Shown here: in pieces, positions 15,937 through 25,056 of the stretch
Layout of the letters: every line of letters starts with the position of its first letter
How positions within the stretch are numbered: position 1 is the first letter of the stretch
Source: Bin22 sp965207275
GTDB lineage: Bacteria > Chloroflexota > Dehalococcoidia > Lucifugimonadales > UBA3495
Direction of reading: 5' to 3'
Length of the DNA stretch: 64,000 nt
NCBI GenBank assembly: GCA_965207275.1
Contig: CBDBMH010000002.1
Location: forward strand, 62,001-126,000
Made by a program: the position numbers and the translations under genes
The notes under the pieces: generated by a model
Told to the model about the DNA's origin: nothing
Seen by the model: only the letters and a program-made list of their open reading frames with translations
Database searches by the model: none

Positions 15937-16128
15937 ATGAAGCAACCGACTTTTTCCGATCTGGAATACCAAGGCAAGAAGAGCAAGACCCGCCAGGAGT
16001 TGTTCCTGGAACGGGTGGACGATCTGATTCCCCGGCAGAACCGGGGTCTGGCGAAGAACACCGAAAGGCTGGTGCTGCTCTTCGGTCTGGGCAACCTGCT
16101 TACGGCCGAGGGACAGCCAAGAGCGTAG
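15937..16128 (+). pseudogene. Internally deleted IS5-type transposase
   Basis: 63 codons. The first about 32 (MKQPTFSDLEYQGKK, then KTRQELFLERVDDLIP) match the N-terminus of long IS5-type transposases. The last about 28 (RGLAKNTERLVLLFGLGNLL) match their C-terminus. The roughly 270-residue catalytic core between them is missing, yet the frame is preserved. It is a relic of a different IS5 subgroup from the insertion at 14701 and cannot transpose itself. Confidence 0.7.
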
Positions 16129-16422
16129 TAGGCCCAGCGTCTATCCTGCGGGGGCTTCCGGCCAGCGAACGCATCAGACGGCCCAGTCTACAGGGTGGAA
16201 CGGAAGGACCCGGGCCATCGGCAAGCCCTGAACCAGAGATTTCGTCCCATTACCGGACATTCAGATACAATTCAGGCTGTCGCGTACCTTGTTCAGAATA
16301 TCCTTAGTGTAATTCAAAGCCAACGTGTCAAAGTCGGTGCAATCCCAGCCCGACATGTGGCACTTGACCCTCAAGTTGTTCCAAAGCGTGGAGCCGATTG
16401 ATCCAGAAATAGGAGGATGTGA

Positions 16423-18246
16423 ATGGACTTGGGATCAACTATACTCCGACCCATCGCCTTTGTTTCGGCAGCAATCCTGTTGGCAGGCGCGACGCTGAGT
16501 TGCGGAAGTGAATCTGATCCAGACCCTACATCTCACGTCCAGGCGACCATAGACGCGGCGGTCGAAGCGGCGACTCCGACGGAGGCTCCTAAGACTGAAC
16601 CGACAGCGACTGTTGCAGCGACGATTACCGCCAGCCAACCCGCGCCCGCATCAGAAGGTTCCAAGGGTCCCGTCTTCCGGGAACTGGACAGCGCCTCCAC
16701 GAGACGGGACTTCGCCGCTTTGCTCACCTCCGACGAAACCGCGTGTTTGATAGGTGAGTTGGAAGGGAGGCCATATGGCGAGCGCATCATCGCCGTCCTC
16801 TCGGGAGCGGACGCGACGGGAGACGGTCTGACGATGGAGGAGAGCGCGGTGCTGGGGGAGGCGGTAAGGGCATGTGACATCGAGACCGAGTTCGGCTTTC
16901 CCAAGCCTGAAGGCGCCGAGAGCCAGGGGTTGCGGCCGGACGGTCTGAGCCCGGTGGAACTGGGCGACCCGCAGCAGTTCTTCGCCGAACTTTCGGCCAG
17001 GGAGCGCACCTGCCTCGGCGATAACGGCATCGGTCCTGGCGAACTTGGGGCGCTGTCAGACCCGCCTCCCGGAGGCTCTCCGCAGGTCACGGCGGCCGTC
17101 GTCAACTGCCTCCAGGACGATACGGTGCTGCGGCTGTTCCTGACCCAACTGGTCGGGCAGGTGGAGTCCTTCGAGATGGAAACCGCCGCGTGCATTCGGG
17201 AGGGTTTCGTACCCCTTGACCTGCGGGCGCTGCTGGCGCCCTCCGTTGCCGGACAGGCTCCCGCCAACTCCCTGGCCCTGAGCATGGCCGCCCTCGCCGT
17301 TTCCGTGTCCTGTCTGAACGACGCCGAATGGGAGACCTATGCGCCGCGATTGGGGATGGCCCCTGGGGACCGTGCCGGGTTCGTCTGCATGTTGGAAGCG
17401 CTGGGCGGACCGGTCAGGTTGGTAGAGGTCATGCAGAGCGCCAGCTTGGGGGAGACTCCAGCGGAATTCATCCGTGCCAGCCAAACCTGCGGGTTGGAGA
17501 GTTCCGGTCCCACGGGCCAGGGAGGCGCCGGCCAATCAAGGCAAGGCCAACGGGTCTTGATAGACCCGGGCCCCGGCACGACGCACATAGACCCCTACCT
17601 GTGGGGTCTACTGCACAGGGAGGCTGAGGGCCTTCCCGTACCGGACAGGGTAACCGTCTCCATCGGTTCTTACACCGAATTTGACATCAACCCGAGCCTT
17701 GAGGAATTCATCGAGTCCGTGGGCGGAGAGCATGTGGGACCCCACACGTGGGGCCTGCCCTCCGGTGAGATACTGGGGGTGATGCAACGGCCCGACGTGT
17801 TTGAGGTGGAAATGGAGCCTGAACCCGTTTCGGAGGAACCGTTCATCAATACCCGACCCTACGACTCGCTGCGCATGGTGGTTGCCGCATTTGACAACGG
17901 CGTTCCCGCCGAGAGCGCCGCGCAGTACGCCATGATCATCAAGGATGATAGCGTGGTGGTGGGCATGAACGCTCCCGACGCCGGCACCATCTCGTCCATC
18001 CGCGCCTGGCTGAAGGAAAAGAACGTTTACGTGGTGCCCGCTTCCGAGAATAGCGGTGTTGCTCCCAACCACCTGGCCGTGTTGCTGCCGGTCAGGTACA
18101 TCAAGGAGTTGGCGGATGCCTTTCCCGAGGTCCATCTTTCGTCGGCCACGCACCGCGGCCAGGGATTGACCTTATCCAGGGCGTACTGGCCGCAGGAGAC
18201 CAGGGACCTTGAAGACGGGATCGTGGCCCAGCACCTGCCGGACTGA
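16423..18246 (+). CDS. Large predicted lipoprotein, unknown function
   Basis: 607 residues. The signal peptide ends in the lipobox TLSCGS (Cys about 27), then a Thr/Pro/Ala linker typical of surface lipoproteins. Two regions follow. A helical, cysteine-containing region (about 90-380) has repeated motifs such as TACLIGELEGR, RTCLGDNGIG and CLQDDTVLRLFL and looks like three or four diverged copies of a domain with paired cysteines. A second region (about 395-600) contains TVSIGSYTEF, RMVVAAFDNGVP and VVPASEN. No named family. Preceded by AGGAGG at 16412. Confidence 0.65.
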   Translation: MDLGSTILRPIAFVSAAILLAGATLSCGSESDPDPTSHVQATIDAAVEAATPTEAPKTEPTATVAATITASQPAPASEGSKGPVFRELDSASTRRDFAALLTSDETACLIGELEGRPYGERIIAVLSGADATGDGLTMEESAVLGEAVRACDIETEFGFPKPEGAESQGLRPDGLSPVELGDPQQFFAELSARERTCLGDNGIGPGELGALSDPPPGGSPQVTAAVVNCLQDDTVLRLFLTQLVGQVESFEMETAACIREGFVPLDLRALLAPSVAGQAPANSLALSMAALAVSVSCLNDAEWETYAPRLGMAPGDRAGFVCMLEALGGPVRLVEVMQSASLGETPAEFIRASQTCGLESSGPTGQGGAGQSRQGQRVLIDPGPGTTHIDPYLWGLLHREAEGLPVPDRVTVSIGSYTEFDINPSLEEFIESVGGEHVGPHTWGLPSGEILGVMQRPDVFEVEMEPEPVSEEPFINTRPYDSLRMVVAAFDNGVPAESAAQYAMIIKDDSVVVGMNAPDAGTISSIRAWLKEKNVYVVPASENSGVAPNHLAVLLPVRYIKELADAFPEVHLSSATHRGQGLTLSRAYWPQETRDLEDGIVAQHLPD

Positions 18247-18371
18247 TGGGTCAGGTGGAAGTGGCACGCGAACCATGCGCAGTCGTTCGCCCGCTGTCGA
18301 GGATTCGACTATGCTTTCCGTAGGGAATCGGGCCGCTGCGGGAAACAAGTCCAACGTCTGCGAGGCATCAT

Positions 18372-18995
18372 ATGGAACGGGATCGGTCGGACAGGCAGGA
18401 AGGCGGGTGGTTCAGCTACAGTGCAATGGGGCAGGAGTCGGCTGAACCTCTCGATGACGCCTACTCGCGGTTCACCAATCCGGAACGATTCAAGCCTCTG
18501 CACGACTGGGCTCTGGAGACGGTGGCGCGCCTGCAAACGGAGTATGACGTGACCCTTGAAGAGCGCTTCGGACTGGACGATGAATTGGAACGCGTCCCGC
18601 TTTCCAGACCGACGGTGAGGCTGACGCCGTTGCAGGACTCTTGCGCGCCGGTTGCCATCGCCTTTACTGATTCCCCTGGCTTGGAGGTACGGGTCGGCCG
18701 TTGGGTAACCGATGGATTTCCAACCTGCCATTGCGATGCTTGCGACGAAATGCCGGAAGAGGAATTCGAGAGGCTGACGGAACTCCTGGACGACGTGGTG
18801 GCGGGGAGGTTTCGAGAATCAATGCGGCGGCAATGGGATGGCTCCGGTTGGAGCAGCCACGAGTTCTGGAATGACGACGGTACACGTGGTAGGTCAGGAG
18901 GCTCTCTGGTGTCGAGGAGGAAGGTGGCTCGAATCCTGGACGTCGAAGCGGAGGTGGTCTTGGACTGGATGCCCTGGAGTGTTGCCTCAAAATAG
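18372..18995 (+). CDS. DUF6226-like protein
   Basis: 207 residues. The order of motifs fits DUF6226: a helix NPERFKPLHDWALETVARLQ, a beta-rich centre (PVAIAFTDSPGLEVRVGRW) and the cysteine box FPTCHCDACDE, then a helix LTELLDDVVAGRF. The family is of unknown function; the CHCDAC box may bind a metal. It stands alone between two lipoprotein genes. Confidence 0.6.
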   Translation: MERDRSDRQEGGWFSYSAMGQESAEPLDDAYSRFTNPERFKPLHDWALETVARLQTEYDVTLEERFGLDDELERVPLSRPTVRLTPLQDSCAPVAIAFTDSPGLEVRVGRWVTDGFPTCHCDACDEMPEEEFERLTELLDDVVAGRFRESMRRQWDGSGWSSHEFWNDDGTRGRSGGSLVSRRKVARILDVEAEVVLDWMPWSVASK

Positions 18996-19198
18996 AGTGT
19001 TACCGAAGGGCCCTTCGTAATGTACTCCGGAGTACGCCCTCCGCCTGCTGTCTTCCAGACAAGAACTGCTATTGGCGCACACCGGGGCGGTAGCCCAGGG
19101 CACATATTATCTATCGGCGCACTACTTGGTCTGCTCGGTGATCTGGAGCTGGAAATCGCCTATTGGTTCCGATACGGCGCCGGGAGAAACGCTAGCCA

Positions 19199-19975
19199 TT
19201 GCAGAACACGCTCCTGAGCATCCTTGTCCTCGCTACAATTCTGTTGGCATGTACTCCGGTTCCCACTCCCCCAGCGACGGCTACAGTGAGACCGGTGCCA
19301 ACGAGGCCGGTATCGGACTACACCATGGCCCAGCTTGCTCGGTGGTGGAACTCCCACGGCGACGTGATCATCCGGGTTCAGGGCATTGTCATGACCGGGT
19401 TGGACGAGGCGGCACGACGAATCAAGATCAGGATGTTACCCAGACGTGGGGCGCGAGAGGAAATGGAAGCGGCCCTGTCAAGCATCGACGTGCCGAGAGA
19501 CGCCTTTGACATAGGGATTGGCTGCACGGGAGCCTTCCAGCAGATCGGCTACCTTAATGAGATAGTGGATGATTCCTTCCGGGACGCAATCACTTTATCG
19601 GTTCAGGCAGCGCCTCGGGTCCCCTATGGAAAAGCATTGTCGCTGAATCTTTTTATCCAAAACAAGAGCGAAGACACCGTGCGGTTCTTTCTTGGAGGTA
19701 GACCTCCCTATGACTTCGTTGTCTCGAAATCCGACGGGACCGAGGTCTGGCACTGGCTGTGTGCCAAGGTCCGCCAGCTGCCGTTGGACCGGAAGACTCT
19801 GGATCCCGGGGAATCGTTGCTACTCTCCGGAGAGTGGGACCAGGTGGACAACCAAGGGCATCCGGTCCCAGCCGGCCAGTACGCGGTGAGGGGAGTGCTG
19901 TTCATGGAGCCTCCCCAAAGGCTGGTGACCTCTGTACGCATAGTGGAAGTCCTTCCCGCAGAGGAGGGTCCCTAG
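19199..19975 (+). CDS. Lipoprotein with BsuPI-like domain
   Basis: 258 residues. The signal peptide NTLLSILVLATILLACTP gives a lipobox with Cys18, then a Pro/Thr linker. Residues about 135-255 match the BsuPI (intracellular proteinase inhibitor) beta-sandwich: VPYGKALSLNLFIQNKSEDT, PPYDFVVSKSDGTEVWHW, LDPGESLLLSGEWDQ and VPAGQYAVRGVL. The middle (60-130) resembles a small inhibitor-like alpha/beta segment (GIVMTGLDEAARRIKIRM). Outer-surface anchoring is predicted. Whether it inhibits proteases is unknown. Confidence 0.65.
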   Translation: MQNTLLSILVLATILLACTPVPTPPATATVRPVPTRPVSDYTMAQLARWWNSHGDVIIRVQGIVMTGLDEAARRIKIRMLPRRGAREEMEAALSSIDVPRDAFDIGIGCTGAFQQIGYLNEIVDDSFRDAITLSVQAAPRVPYGKALSLNLFIQNKSEDTVRFFLGGRPPYDFVVSKSDGTEVWHWLCAKVRQLPLDRKTLDPGESLLLSGEWDQVDNQGHPVPAGQYAVRGVLFMEPPQRLVTSVRIVEVLPAEEGP

Positions 19976-20381
19976 TTCCAACGCCGTCTTTCGCACCAAC
20001 GAGTTCGATGAACGGAAGGGGAACGACAACCGGCGCGACTATGAAAACTTCGTACGTCTCGCTGGAGGCAGGTGCCTGACGGGGGATAATGAGGACTGTC
20101 TGGCCCACGAGTTGAACCTGGATGGAAGGCTGTTGGTCAGCATCTATAAGTACTTTGGAAGTTCCTGAACTTCAGGGGCCACCGGAGCCTTTGCCCGGGA
20201 AGTCATAAGGCACCTGTCATCGAGGACTTATCACCCCTGTGGCGGATCTATAATAGGGCGAGGTGGATGGGGAGTCAATGACGGAGGGTGAAGGTGTGTC
20301 ATCGCACCATTCGATCCCTAGTGCATAATCCATAGAAGAAAATGTTGATAGTACACCCCAACAATCGGAGAGGAGGACACA

Positions 20382-21848
20382 ATGACTTCACGACCTGAAA
20401 ATGCCGAACAGAGACCTTGCTGGTTTGTGGGCGCATCGTATGGTGGCACGGAGGACCAAACTGACCGTTTTCTGCGGGAAGGCATTTGGGAAAATGGATG
20501 GGGCATGAACGGGGATGACCGTCTATTTAACAAGGTTAATTCTATGCGCCCTGGAGACCGCATTGCCATTAAATCAGCCTACATAAGGAAGAATGGACTT
20601 CCCTTCGATAATGGTGGCAAATACGTATCTACAATGGCAATTAAAGCGAGAGGCATCATCACTGAGAATCCTGGAGATGGTTGCTTAGTTCACGTTAACT
20701 GGACTCCTTTAGGGTCTAAACGTGAATGGTACTTCTATACTAACAGAAATACAATTTGGGATGTCTTGCCTGGACAAGGTACCATTCCATGGGCAGCAAA
20801 TGGACTTATAGATTTTGCATTTGCCGATAAAGGGCAAGACTATGATCGTTTTCTGAGGCAATGGGGCTGGGTCAGTGCTGACCAGACAGATTCTTCTATG
20901 CCTGTTGACTTGGAAGTTACAGAGGAGGAGATAGTTTCAGATCCAGAGTACCTCGCGGCAGAGCCATACTCCATTGACAGCATTCTTTCCGAAGGCTGCT
21001 TTCTCGAGCGTAGCAGACTGGAAGATATACTTGAACACTGGTGGATGAAGAAAAACCTTATTCTTCAAGGTCCGCCCGGTACCGGAAAGACCTGGCTTGC
21101 CCGTAAACTGGCCTATGCTCTAATGGGGCGGAAGGATGACCGACAAATGCAAGCAGTCCAGTTTCACCCCAACCTTTCCTACGAGGACTTTGTACGGGGC
21201 TGGCGGCCTGCCGGGGAGGGGCGGCTGGAGTTAAGAGACGGCCCCTTCCTTAACGTGGTTGATGCGGCGCGCGATGACCCAAATTCGGTTTATGTAGTTG
21301 TCATTGAGGAAATCAATCGGGGCAATCCGGCGCAGATTTTTGGCGAGATGCTTACGCTTTTAGAGGCGGACAAGCGAAGGGAAGAGGAAGGTCTTGGTTT
21401 GAGCTACCGCAAGTCCGACAATGAACGGGTTTTCGTGCCTCCCAACCTCTATGTAATCGGGACCATGAACACCGCTGACCGCTCGTTGGCCTTGGTGGAC
21501 TTGGCCTTTCGCCGCCGCTTCGCCTTTGAAGAGTTGGAACCTGTCTTTGGCGCGAAATGGCGAGAATGGGTAAGCCTGACCTGCGGTATCGAAGTGGCTT
21601 TCCTGGAACGGATTGAAAGAAGGCTGCTGGACCTCAACCGACAGATAACCGACGACAAGAGCTTGGGGCGGCAATTCTGCATTGGGCACAGCTTTGTTAC
21701 GCCTCCCATCGGTTTTTCCATACCCAATGCCAGCGACTGGTTTGACCGCGTGGTTAAAAAGGAAATCGGCCCGCTGCTGGATGAATGCTGGTATGACTCC
21801 CCAGACACTGCACAGAAAGCCAAGGACGATTTGAGGAGCGGTCTGTAA
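20382..21848 (+). CDS. mcrB: McrB-type AAA+ GTPase of a restriction system
   Basis: 488 residues. The N-terminal about 180 residues (CWFVGASYGGTEDQTDRFLR, RPGDRIAIKSAY) form an EVE-like or related DNA-sensing domain often found on this branch of McrB proteins. The AAA+ motor has Walker A GPPGTGKT (about 230), Walker B VVVIEEINRGNPAQ (about 305), and the McrB-signature GTMNTADRSLA (about 360) with arginine finger-like RRRF. McrB moves along DNA at the expense of GTP and activates the McrC nuclease against modified DNA. The stop touches the mcrC start. Base composition is visibly less GC-rich than the flanks, suggesting separate acquisition. Confidence 0.88.
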   Translation: MTSRPENAEQRPCWFVGASYGGTEDQTDRFLREGIWENGWGMNGDDRLFNKVNSMRPGDRIAIKSAYIRKNGLPFDNGGKYVSTMAIKARGIITENPGDGCLVHVNWTPLGSKREWYFYTNRNTIWDVLPGQGTIPWAANGLIDFAFADKGQDYDRFLRQWGWVSADQTDSSMPVDLEVTEEEIVSDPEYLAAEPYSIDSILSEGCFLERSRLEDILEHWWMKKNLILQGPPGTGKTWLARKLAYALMGRKDDRQMQAVQFHPNLSYEDFVRGWRPAGEGRLELRDGPFLNVVDAARDDPNSVYVVVIEEINRGNPAQIFGEMLTLLEADKRREEEGLGLSYRKSDNERVFVPPNLYVIGTMNTADRSLALVDLAFRRRFAFEELEPVFGAKWREWVSLTCGIEVAFLERIERRLLDLNRQITDDKSLGRQFCIGHSFVTPPIGFSIPNASDWFDRVVKKEIGPLLDECWYDSPDTAQKAKDDLRSGL

Positions 21849-22951
21849 TGGTTGGAACAGTAACGTCCGGAAATCTACGGATTCCCATCCGAAACATTTG
21901 GTTGCTAATGCTATATGCTTCGCATTTATTTCGCCAGCTTGACCAACAACAGCGGGTTGAGGTGGAAGAAAACCCGGACGACATTGCCGACTTGATTGCA
22001 GAAATTCTGACCCATGAAGTGCAACGCCGTCTTGCCCGCAACCTGAGTTTCGGATGGAGAACACAGCAGGCGGAAATAGATCGTGTGCGGGGCCGAATTG
22101 ACCTGCGTCGCACCGAAACCCGTCGATTGCTGGAAAAGGGCAAGGTGGCCTGCCGGTTCGAGGAACTGACTATTGATACGCCACGGAATCGTCTGGTCTT
22201 GGCTGCCCTGTCCAGGCTTGCCGCAATAGTCCAGAGAGAAGAACTGGCCCACCGTTGTCGCTCCCTGGCGGCGCGATTTGCGCGCCTGGGTGTCCTCAAC
22301 GAGGCGCCCTCCCGTAATGAGGTCTCGGTTATTTCCTTCGGCCATTTCGACGCCGGCGACCGCCTTATGGTTTATGCCGCCAAGCTGGCCCTTGATTTGG
22401 CCCTGCCCAATGAGGACAGCGGCAATGTGCTGCTTCCCGAGCCATTCAGAGGAATTGAGTGGCTTCGTGGACTTTTCGAAAAGGGCGTCGCTGGCTTCTA
22501 TGAAGTGACGCTTTCGCCGGACGGGTGGCAGGTATCCCACGGCAAAACAATTCGTTGGCCTATGGATAATCCTACTCCAGGTATTGGCAACATCCTCCCG
22601 TCAATGAAAACCGATATTCTGCTAAATCACCCTGCGCTTCAACGCCGAATAATCATCGACACCAAGTTTAACTCCATACTTTCCCCAGGTCGGTATCGAC
22701 CCGAATCACTACGAAGCGACTACCTCTACCAACTCTATTCCTACCTTAAAACTCAAGAAGCCCATGACGATCCATTGTCGCTCACCTCTATGGGCGTGCT
22801 GATGCACCCTGCCATCAACAAAGCAGTCGATGAAGCTATGGTTGTCCAAGGCCACCTCATAAGGTTTGCTACGGTTGACCTATCGGCTGACGCCGGTTCA
22901 ATCAGGCTCAATCTTCTGGCGCTCGTGGAGCCACACCCCTATTGTGCATAA
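21848..22951 (+). CDS. mcrC: McrC-type nuclease subunit
   Basis: 367 residues, overlapping mcrB by one base. The N-terminal part (IPIRNIWLLMLYASHLFRQL, RVRGRIDLRRT, FEELTIDTPRNRLVLAAL) is the conserved McrC scaffold. The C-terminal PD-(D/E)xK nuclease core is MKTDILL (about 253), then IIIDTKF (about 270). With McrB it forms a type IV-like restriction enzyme cutting modified (for example methylated) foreign DNA. It may protect the element or host against phage. Confidence 0.87.
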   Translation: MVGTVTSGNLRIPIRNIWLLMLYASHLFRQLDQQQRVEVEENPDDIADLIAEILTHEVQRRLARNLSFGWRTQQAEIDRVRGRIDLRRTETRRLLEKGKVACRFEELTIDTPRNRLVLAALSRLAAIVQREELAHRCRSLAARFARLGVLNEAPSRNEVSVISFGHFDAGDRLMVYAAKLALDLALPNEDSGNVLLPEPFRGIEWLRGLFEKGVAGFYEVTLSPDGWQVSHGKTIRWPMDNPTPGIGNILPSMKTDILLNHPALQRRIIIDTKFNSILSPGRYRPESLRSDYLYQLYSYLKTQEAHDDPLSLTSMGVLMHPAINKAVDEAMVVQGHLIRFATVDLSADAGSIRLNLLALVEPHPYCA

Positions 22952-23389
22952 ACTCAGGGCAAAGGCATTCTAAGGAATCTCTGAACAAATAGGGGTTAGA
23001 TATATGACAGCTATCCTTGGCGCGGAAGTTGGATCGCACGTGAGCATGGGAACCGGACAGCACGCCCCTCGCGCCGGCGGACCGATGGGTGGTCTACCAA
23101 GGCGGAACACGGTTCGGTGTACAGCATCCATCTCGAACACGAACCCGCCCATTGCCGCCGGACAGCCACCGGCTCCCGATGACATGCGACGGCGGGTCGG
23201 GTGCGCCATTGCTGGAAATAGCTCAAGGGGACCTGTTCGTGATAGTTCAGCCCGGGTCCATACTGCCGGAGTTGGACGCGGGGCGATGATACCCTCACTG
23301 GCGGGAGAGTGGTCCCTGAAGTCCACGCCACAGCCCAGGCCTCTCTGGCAGTCGGTCTCCCCTGCGATGTGGATCTCCCTATGCTCTCG
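22952..23389. other. Intergenic region between convergent genes
   Basis: About 440 bases between mcrC and the end of the conjugation operon. A short open frame ending at 23289 (LLEIAQGDLFVIVQPGSILP) has some protein-like character but no start signal or family; I do not call it. Confidence 0.35.
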
Positions 23390-25021
23390 TCAATCCCCTG
23401 AATCGCCAATGGCGGCAAAGGCATGGCGGCGCTCCCAGTCCCCGGCTACGAGCCAGGCCCTTCCCATCGGTCCCAGCCCTTCCAATGCCGCCCGGTGGGA
23501 CACCAGCAGTGGAACTTCAACGCCGGCTTGGTCCATCTCCCGCCGGGCTAGGTTCAGGAAGTGGGTGGCGGCCAACTCGTCGTCGAATACCACCAGGACG
23601 ATGGGCTGGACACCGTGGTCGTCCAGGGGACGGTGGGAGGAATAATACCGAAGGTAGGGGGCCAGGCGGGTCGCCATGGTGACGGGGCGCACGGCGCGGC
23701 GCTCCCATTCCAAGAAGAAGGGCACCGTCGCGTTGCCGCGACGCATGATACCGAAGGCGTCGGGCAGGACCGAGTGCAGCCGCCCGTCATAGTGGAAGTA
23801 GCGGGAGGTCCGCCGGGGTGGGTCCAGTTGCGCCACCTGCCACCCGGCGGCGCGGGCCTGTTCCGCCAGGGCCGCCAGGAACCGGTGCACGGCGCCGGTG
23901 TGTTCCACGTTGCGCAGCAACTGGCGGCTGCGGGAGCCGGAGACGTTGCGCCAGGTCAGCGGCTTCGCCACGTCCAGCGGGGCAATGCTCCAGCGCCGCC
24001 GTGCCGCGCCCAAGGGGGCGCGGTCGCGGCGGGCGAGCAGCGCCAGACCCCTATCCGTGACGGCCAGCCGTTGGGTTCTCTGTCCGCCAGCGTGGCCGAC
24101 CAGGCCGAACTCCCCCAGCCTAGCCAGGAGTTGGGACGCCCGCCGCGCCGACACACCCATGATACCAGACAGCTCCTGCCGAGAGGCCCAGGGCCAGTCG
24201 CAGAGCAGGTCCAGGGCGCCCTTCTCGGCGGAAGATAGCAGGGCGGGCAGCAGCCAGCGGGGAGCGGCGGCGGAGGGAAGGTCCAGGCCGATAACGGGAG
24301 GCAGCTGAGGCTGGTATTCGGGATCCTCCGTCGGCAGGCCGGCGCCCCGCTCCAGGCGGGCCAGCGCCGAGCGCAGGTCCAGGGCAGCGGGGACCGAAGG
24401 AGGAAACCACAACCGGGAGTCCGGGCCGCCCTGGGCGGCGTCCCGCTCCAGTGCTGTGAAGACCGGGAATGAGGCCCCGGCCAGCATCCGGCGGGCCTGG
24501 CGCAGCCTCACCAAGTCAGGGGCCAAGACCAGGAGGCCGCCGGGTCGTGGTCCCTCTCTGAGCCGCCACAGCCGCTTGGCGAAGCCCGTGCGGTCGGCGG
24601 TGTTCCCCTGGCGGACCACGGCGAGGCTGCGCCCGCCGGGGAGGACGATACCGGCGTCGGCGGGCCTGGCCCGAAACAACCGGAGGCTCACGGGGAACTC
24701 GACGTTGGCGATGGCGGCAGCCAGTCGGTAGATGACGCCCAGGGCGTCCAGCCGCTCCAGCAATACTCTTTGCCACCGGGAGGAAACGGGACGCCGGTGC
24801 AGCAGGACATCCTGAGAAACCTTTTCCAAGTCCGCCACCTCCGCCAGTCCTTCGACGGTCAGAAAGTACCGGCGGGTCGGCGGCAGCAGCGGCGCGGCGT
24901 GGGGGATGGCCGAAGCCATCCCCCCTTCCGTGAGCCGGTCCATGGCGGCGTAGACCGCGCCCCGGGACCAGCCGGATAGGGCCGCTAGGTCCAGCCGATC
25001 GGCGAAGGGCGTCTCCGCCAA
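23390..25021 (-). CDS. Replication-relaxation family protein
   Basis: 543 residues from a TTG at 25021. In-frame codons upstream to about 25050 read TLTECEADLLRRL, which looks native, so the real start may be slightly earlier, overlapping the previous gene. Two winged-helix domains are visible: residues 8-60 (LSGWSRGAVYAAMDRLTEGG) and about 260-330 (QELSGIMGVSARRASQLLAR). The C-terminal half (HFLAAL-like HRFLAALAEQARAAGW, LPDAFGIMRRGNATVPFFLE, YLRYY) fits the Replic_Relax family associated with plasmid DNA relaxation. It ends the conjugation operon immediately after a VirD4-like ATPase. It may be the DNA-recognition partner in place of a standard relaxase. Confidence 0.75.
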   Translation of the reverse strand: MAETPFADRLDLAALSGWSRGAVYAAMDRLTEGGMASAIPHAAPLLPPTRRYFLTVEGLAEVADLEKVSQDVLLHRRPVSSRWQRVLLERLDALGVIYRLAAAIANVEFPVSLRLFRARPADAGIVLPGGRSLAVVRQGNTADRTGFAKRLWRLREGPRPGGLLVLAPDLVRLRQARRMLAGASFPVFTALERDAAQGGPDSRLWFPPSVPAALDLRSALARLERGAGLPTEDPEYQPQLPPVIGLDLPSAAAPRWLLPALLSSAEKGALDLLCDWPWASRQELSGIMGVSARRASQLLARLGEFGLVGHAGGQRTQRLAVTDRGLALLARRDRAPLGAARRRWSIAPLDVAKPLTWRNVSGSRSRQLLRNVEHTGAVHRFLAALAEQARAAGWQVAQLDPPRRTSRYFHYDGRLHSVLPDAFGIMRRGNATVPFFLEWERRAVRPVTMATRLAPYLRYYSSHRPLDDHGVQPIVLVVFDDELAATHFLNLARREMDQAGVEVPLLVSHRAALEGLGPMGRAWLVAGDWERRHAFAAIGDSGD

Positions 25022-25056
25022 CCGGCGCAGCAGGTCCGCCTCGCACTCGGTCAGGG

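Noticed and set aside
23004..23645. 213-residue ORF between mcrC and the conjugation operon
   Set aside because: Composition is low-complexity, half of it overlaps the Replic_Relax gene in antisense, and there is no recognisable motif.
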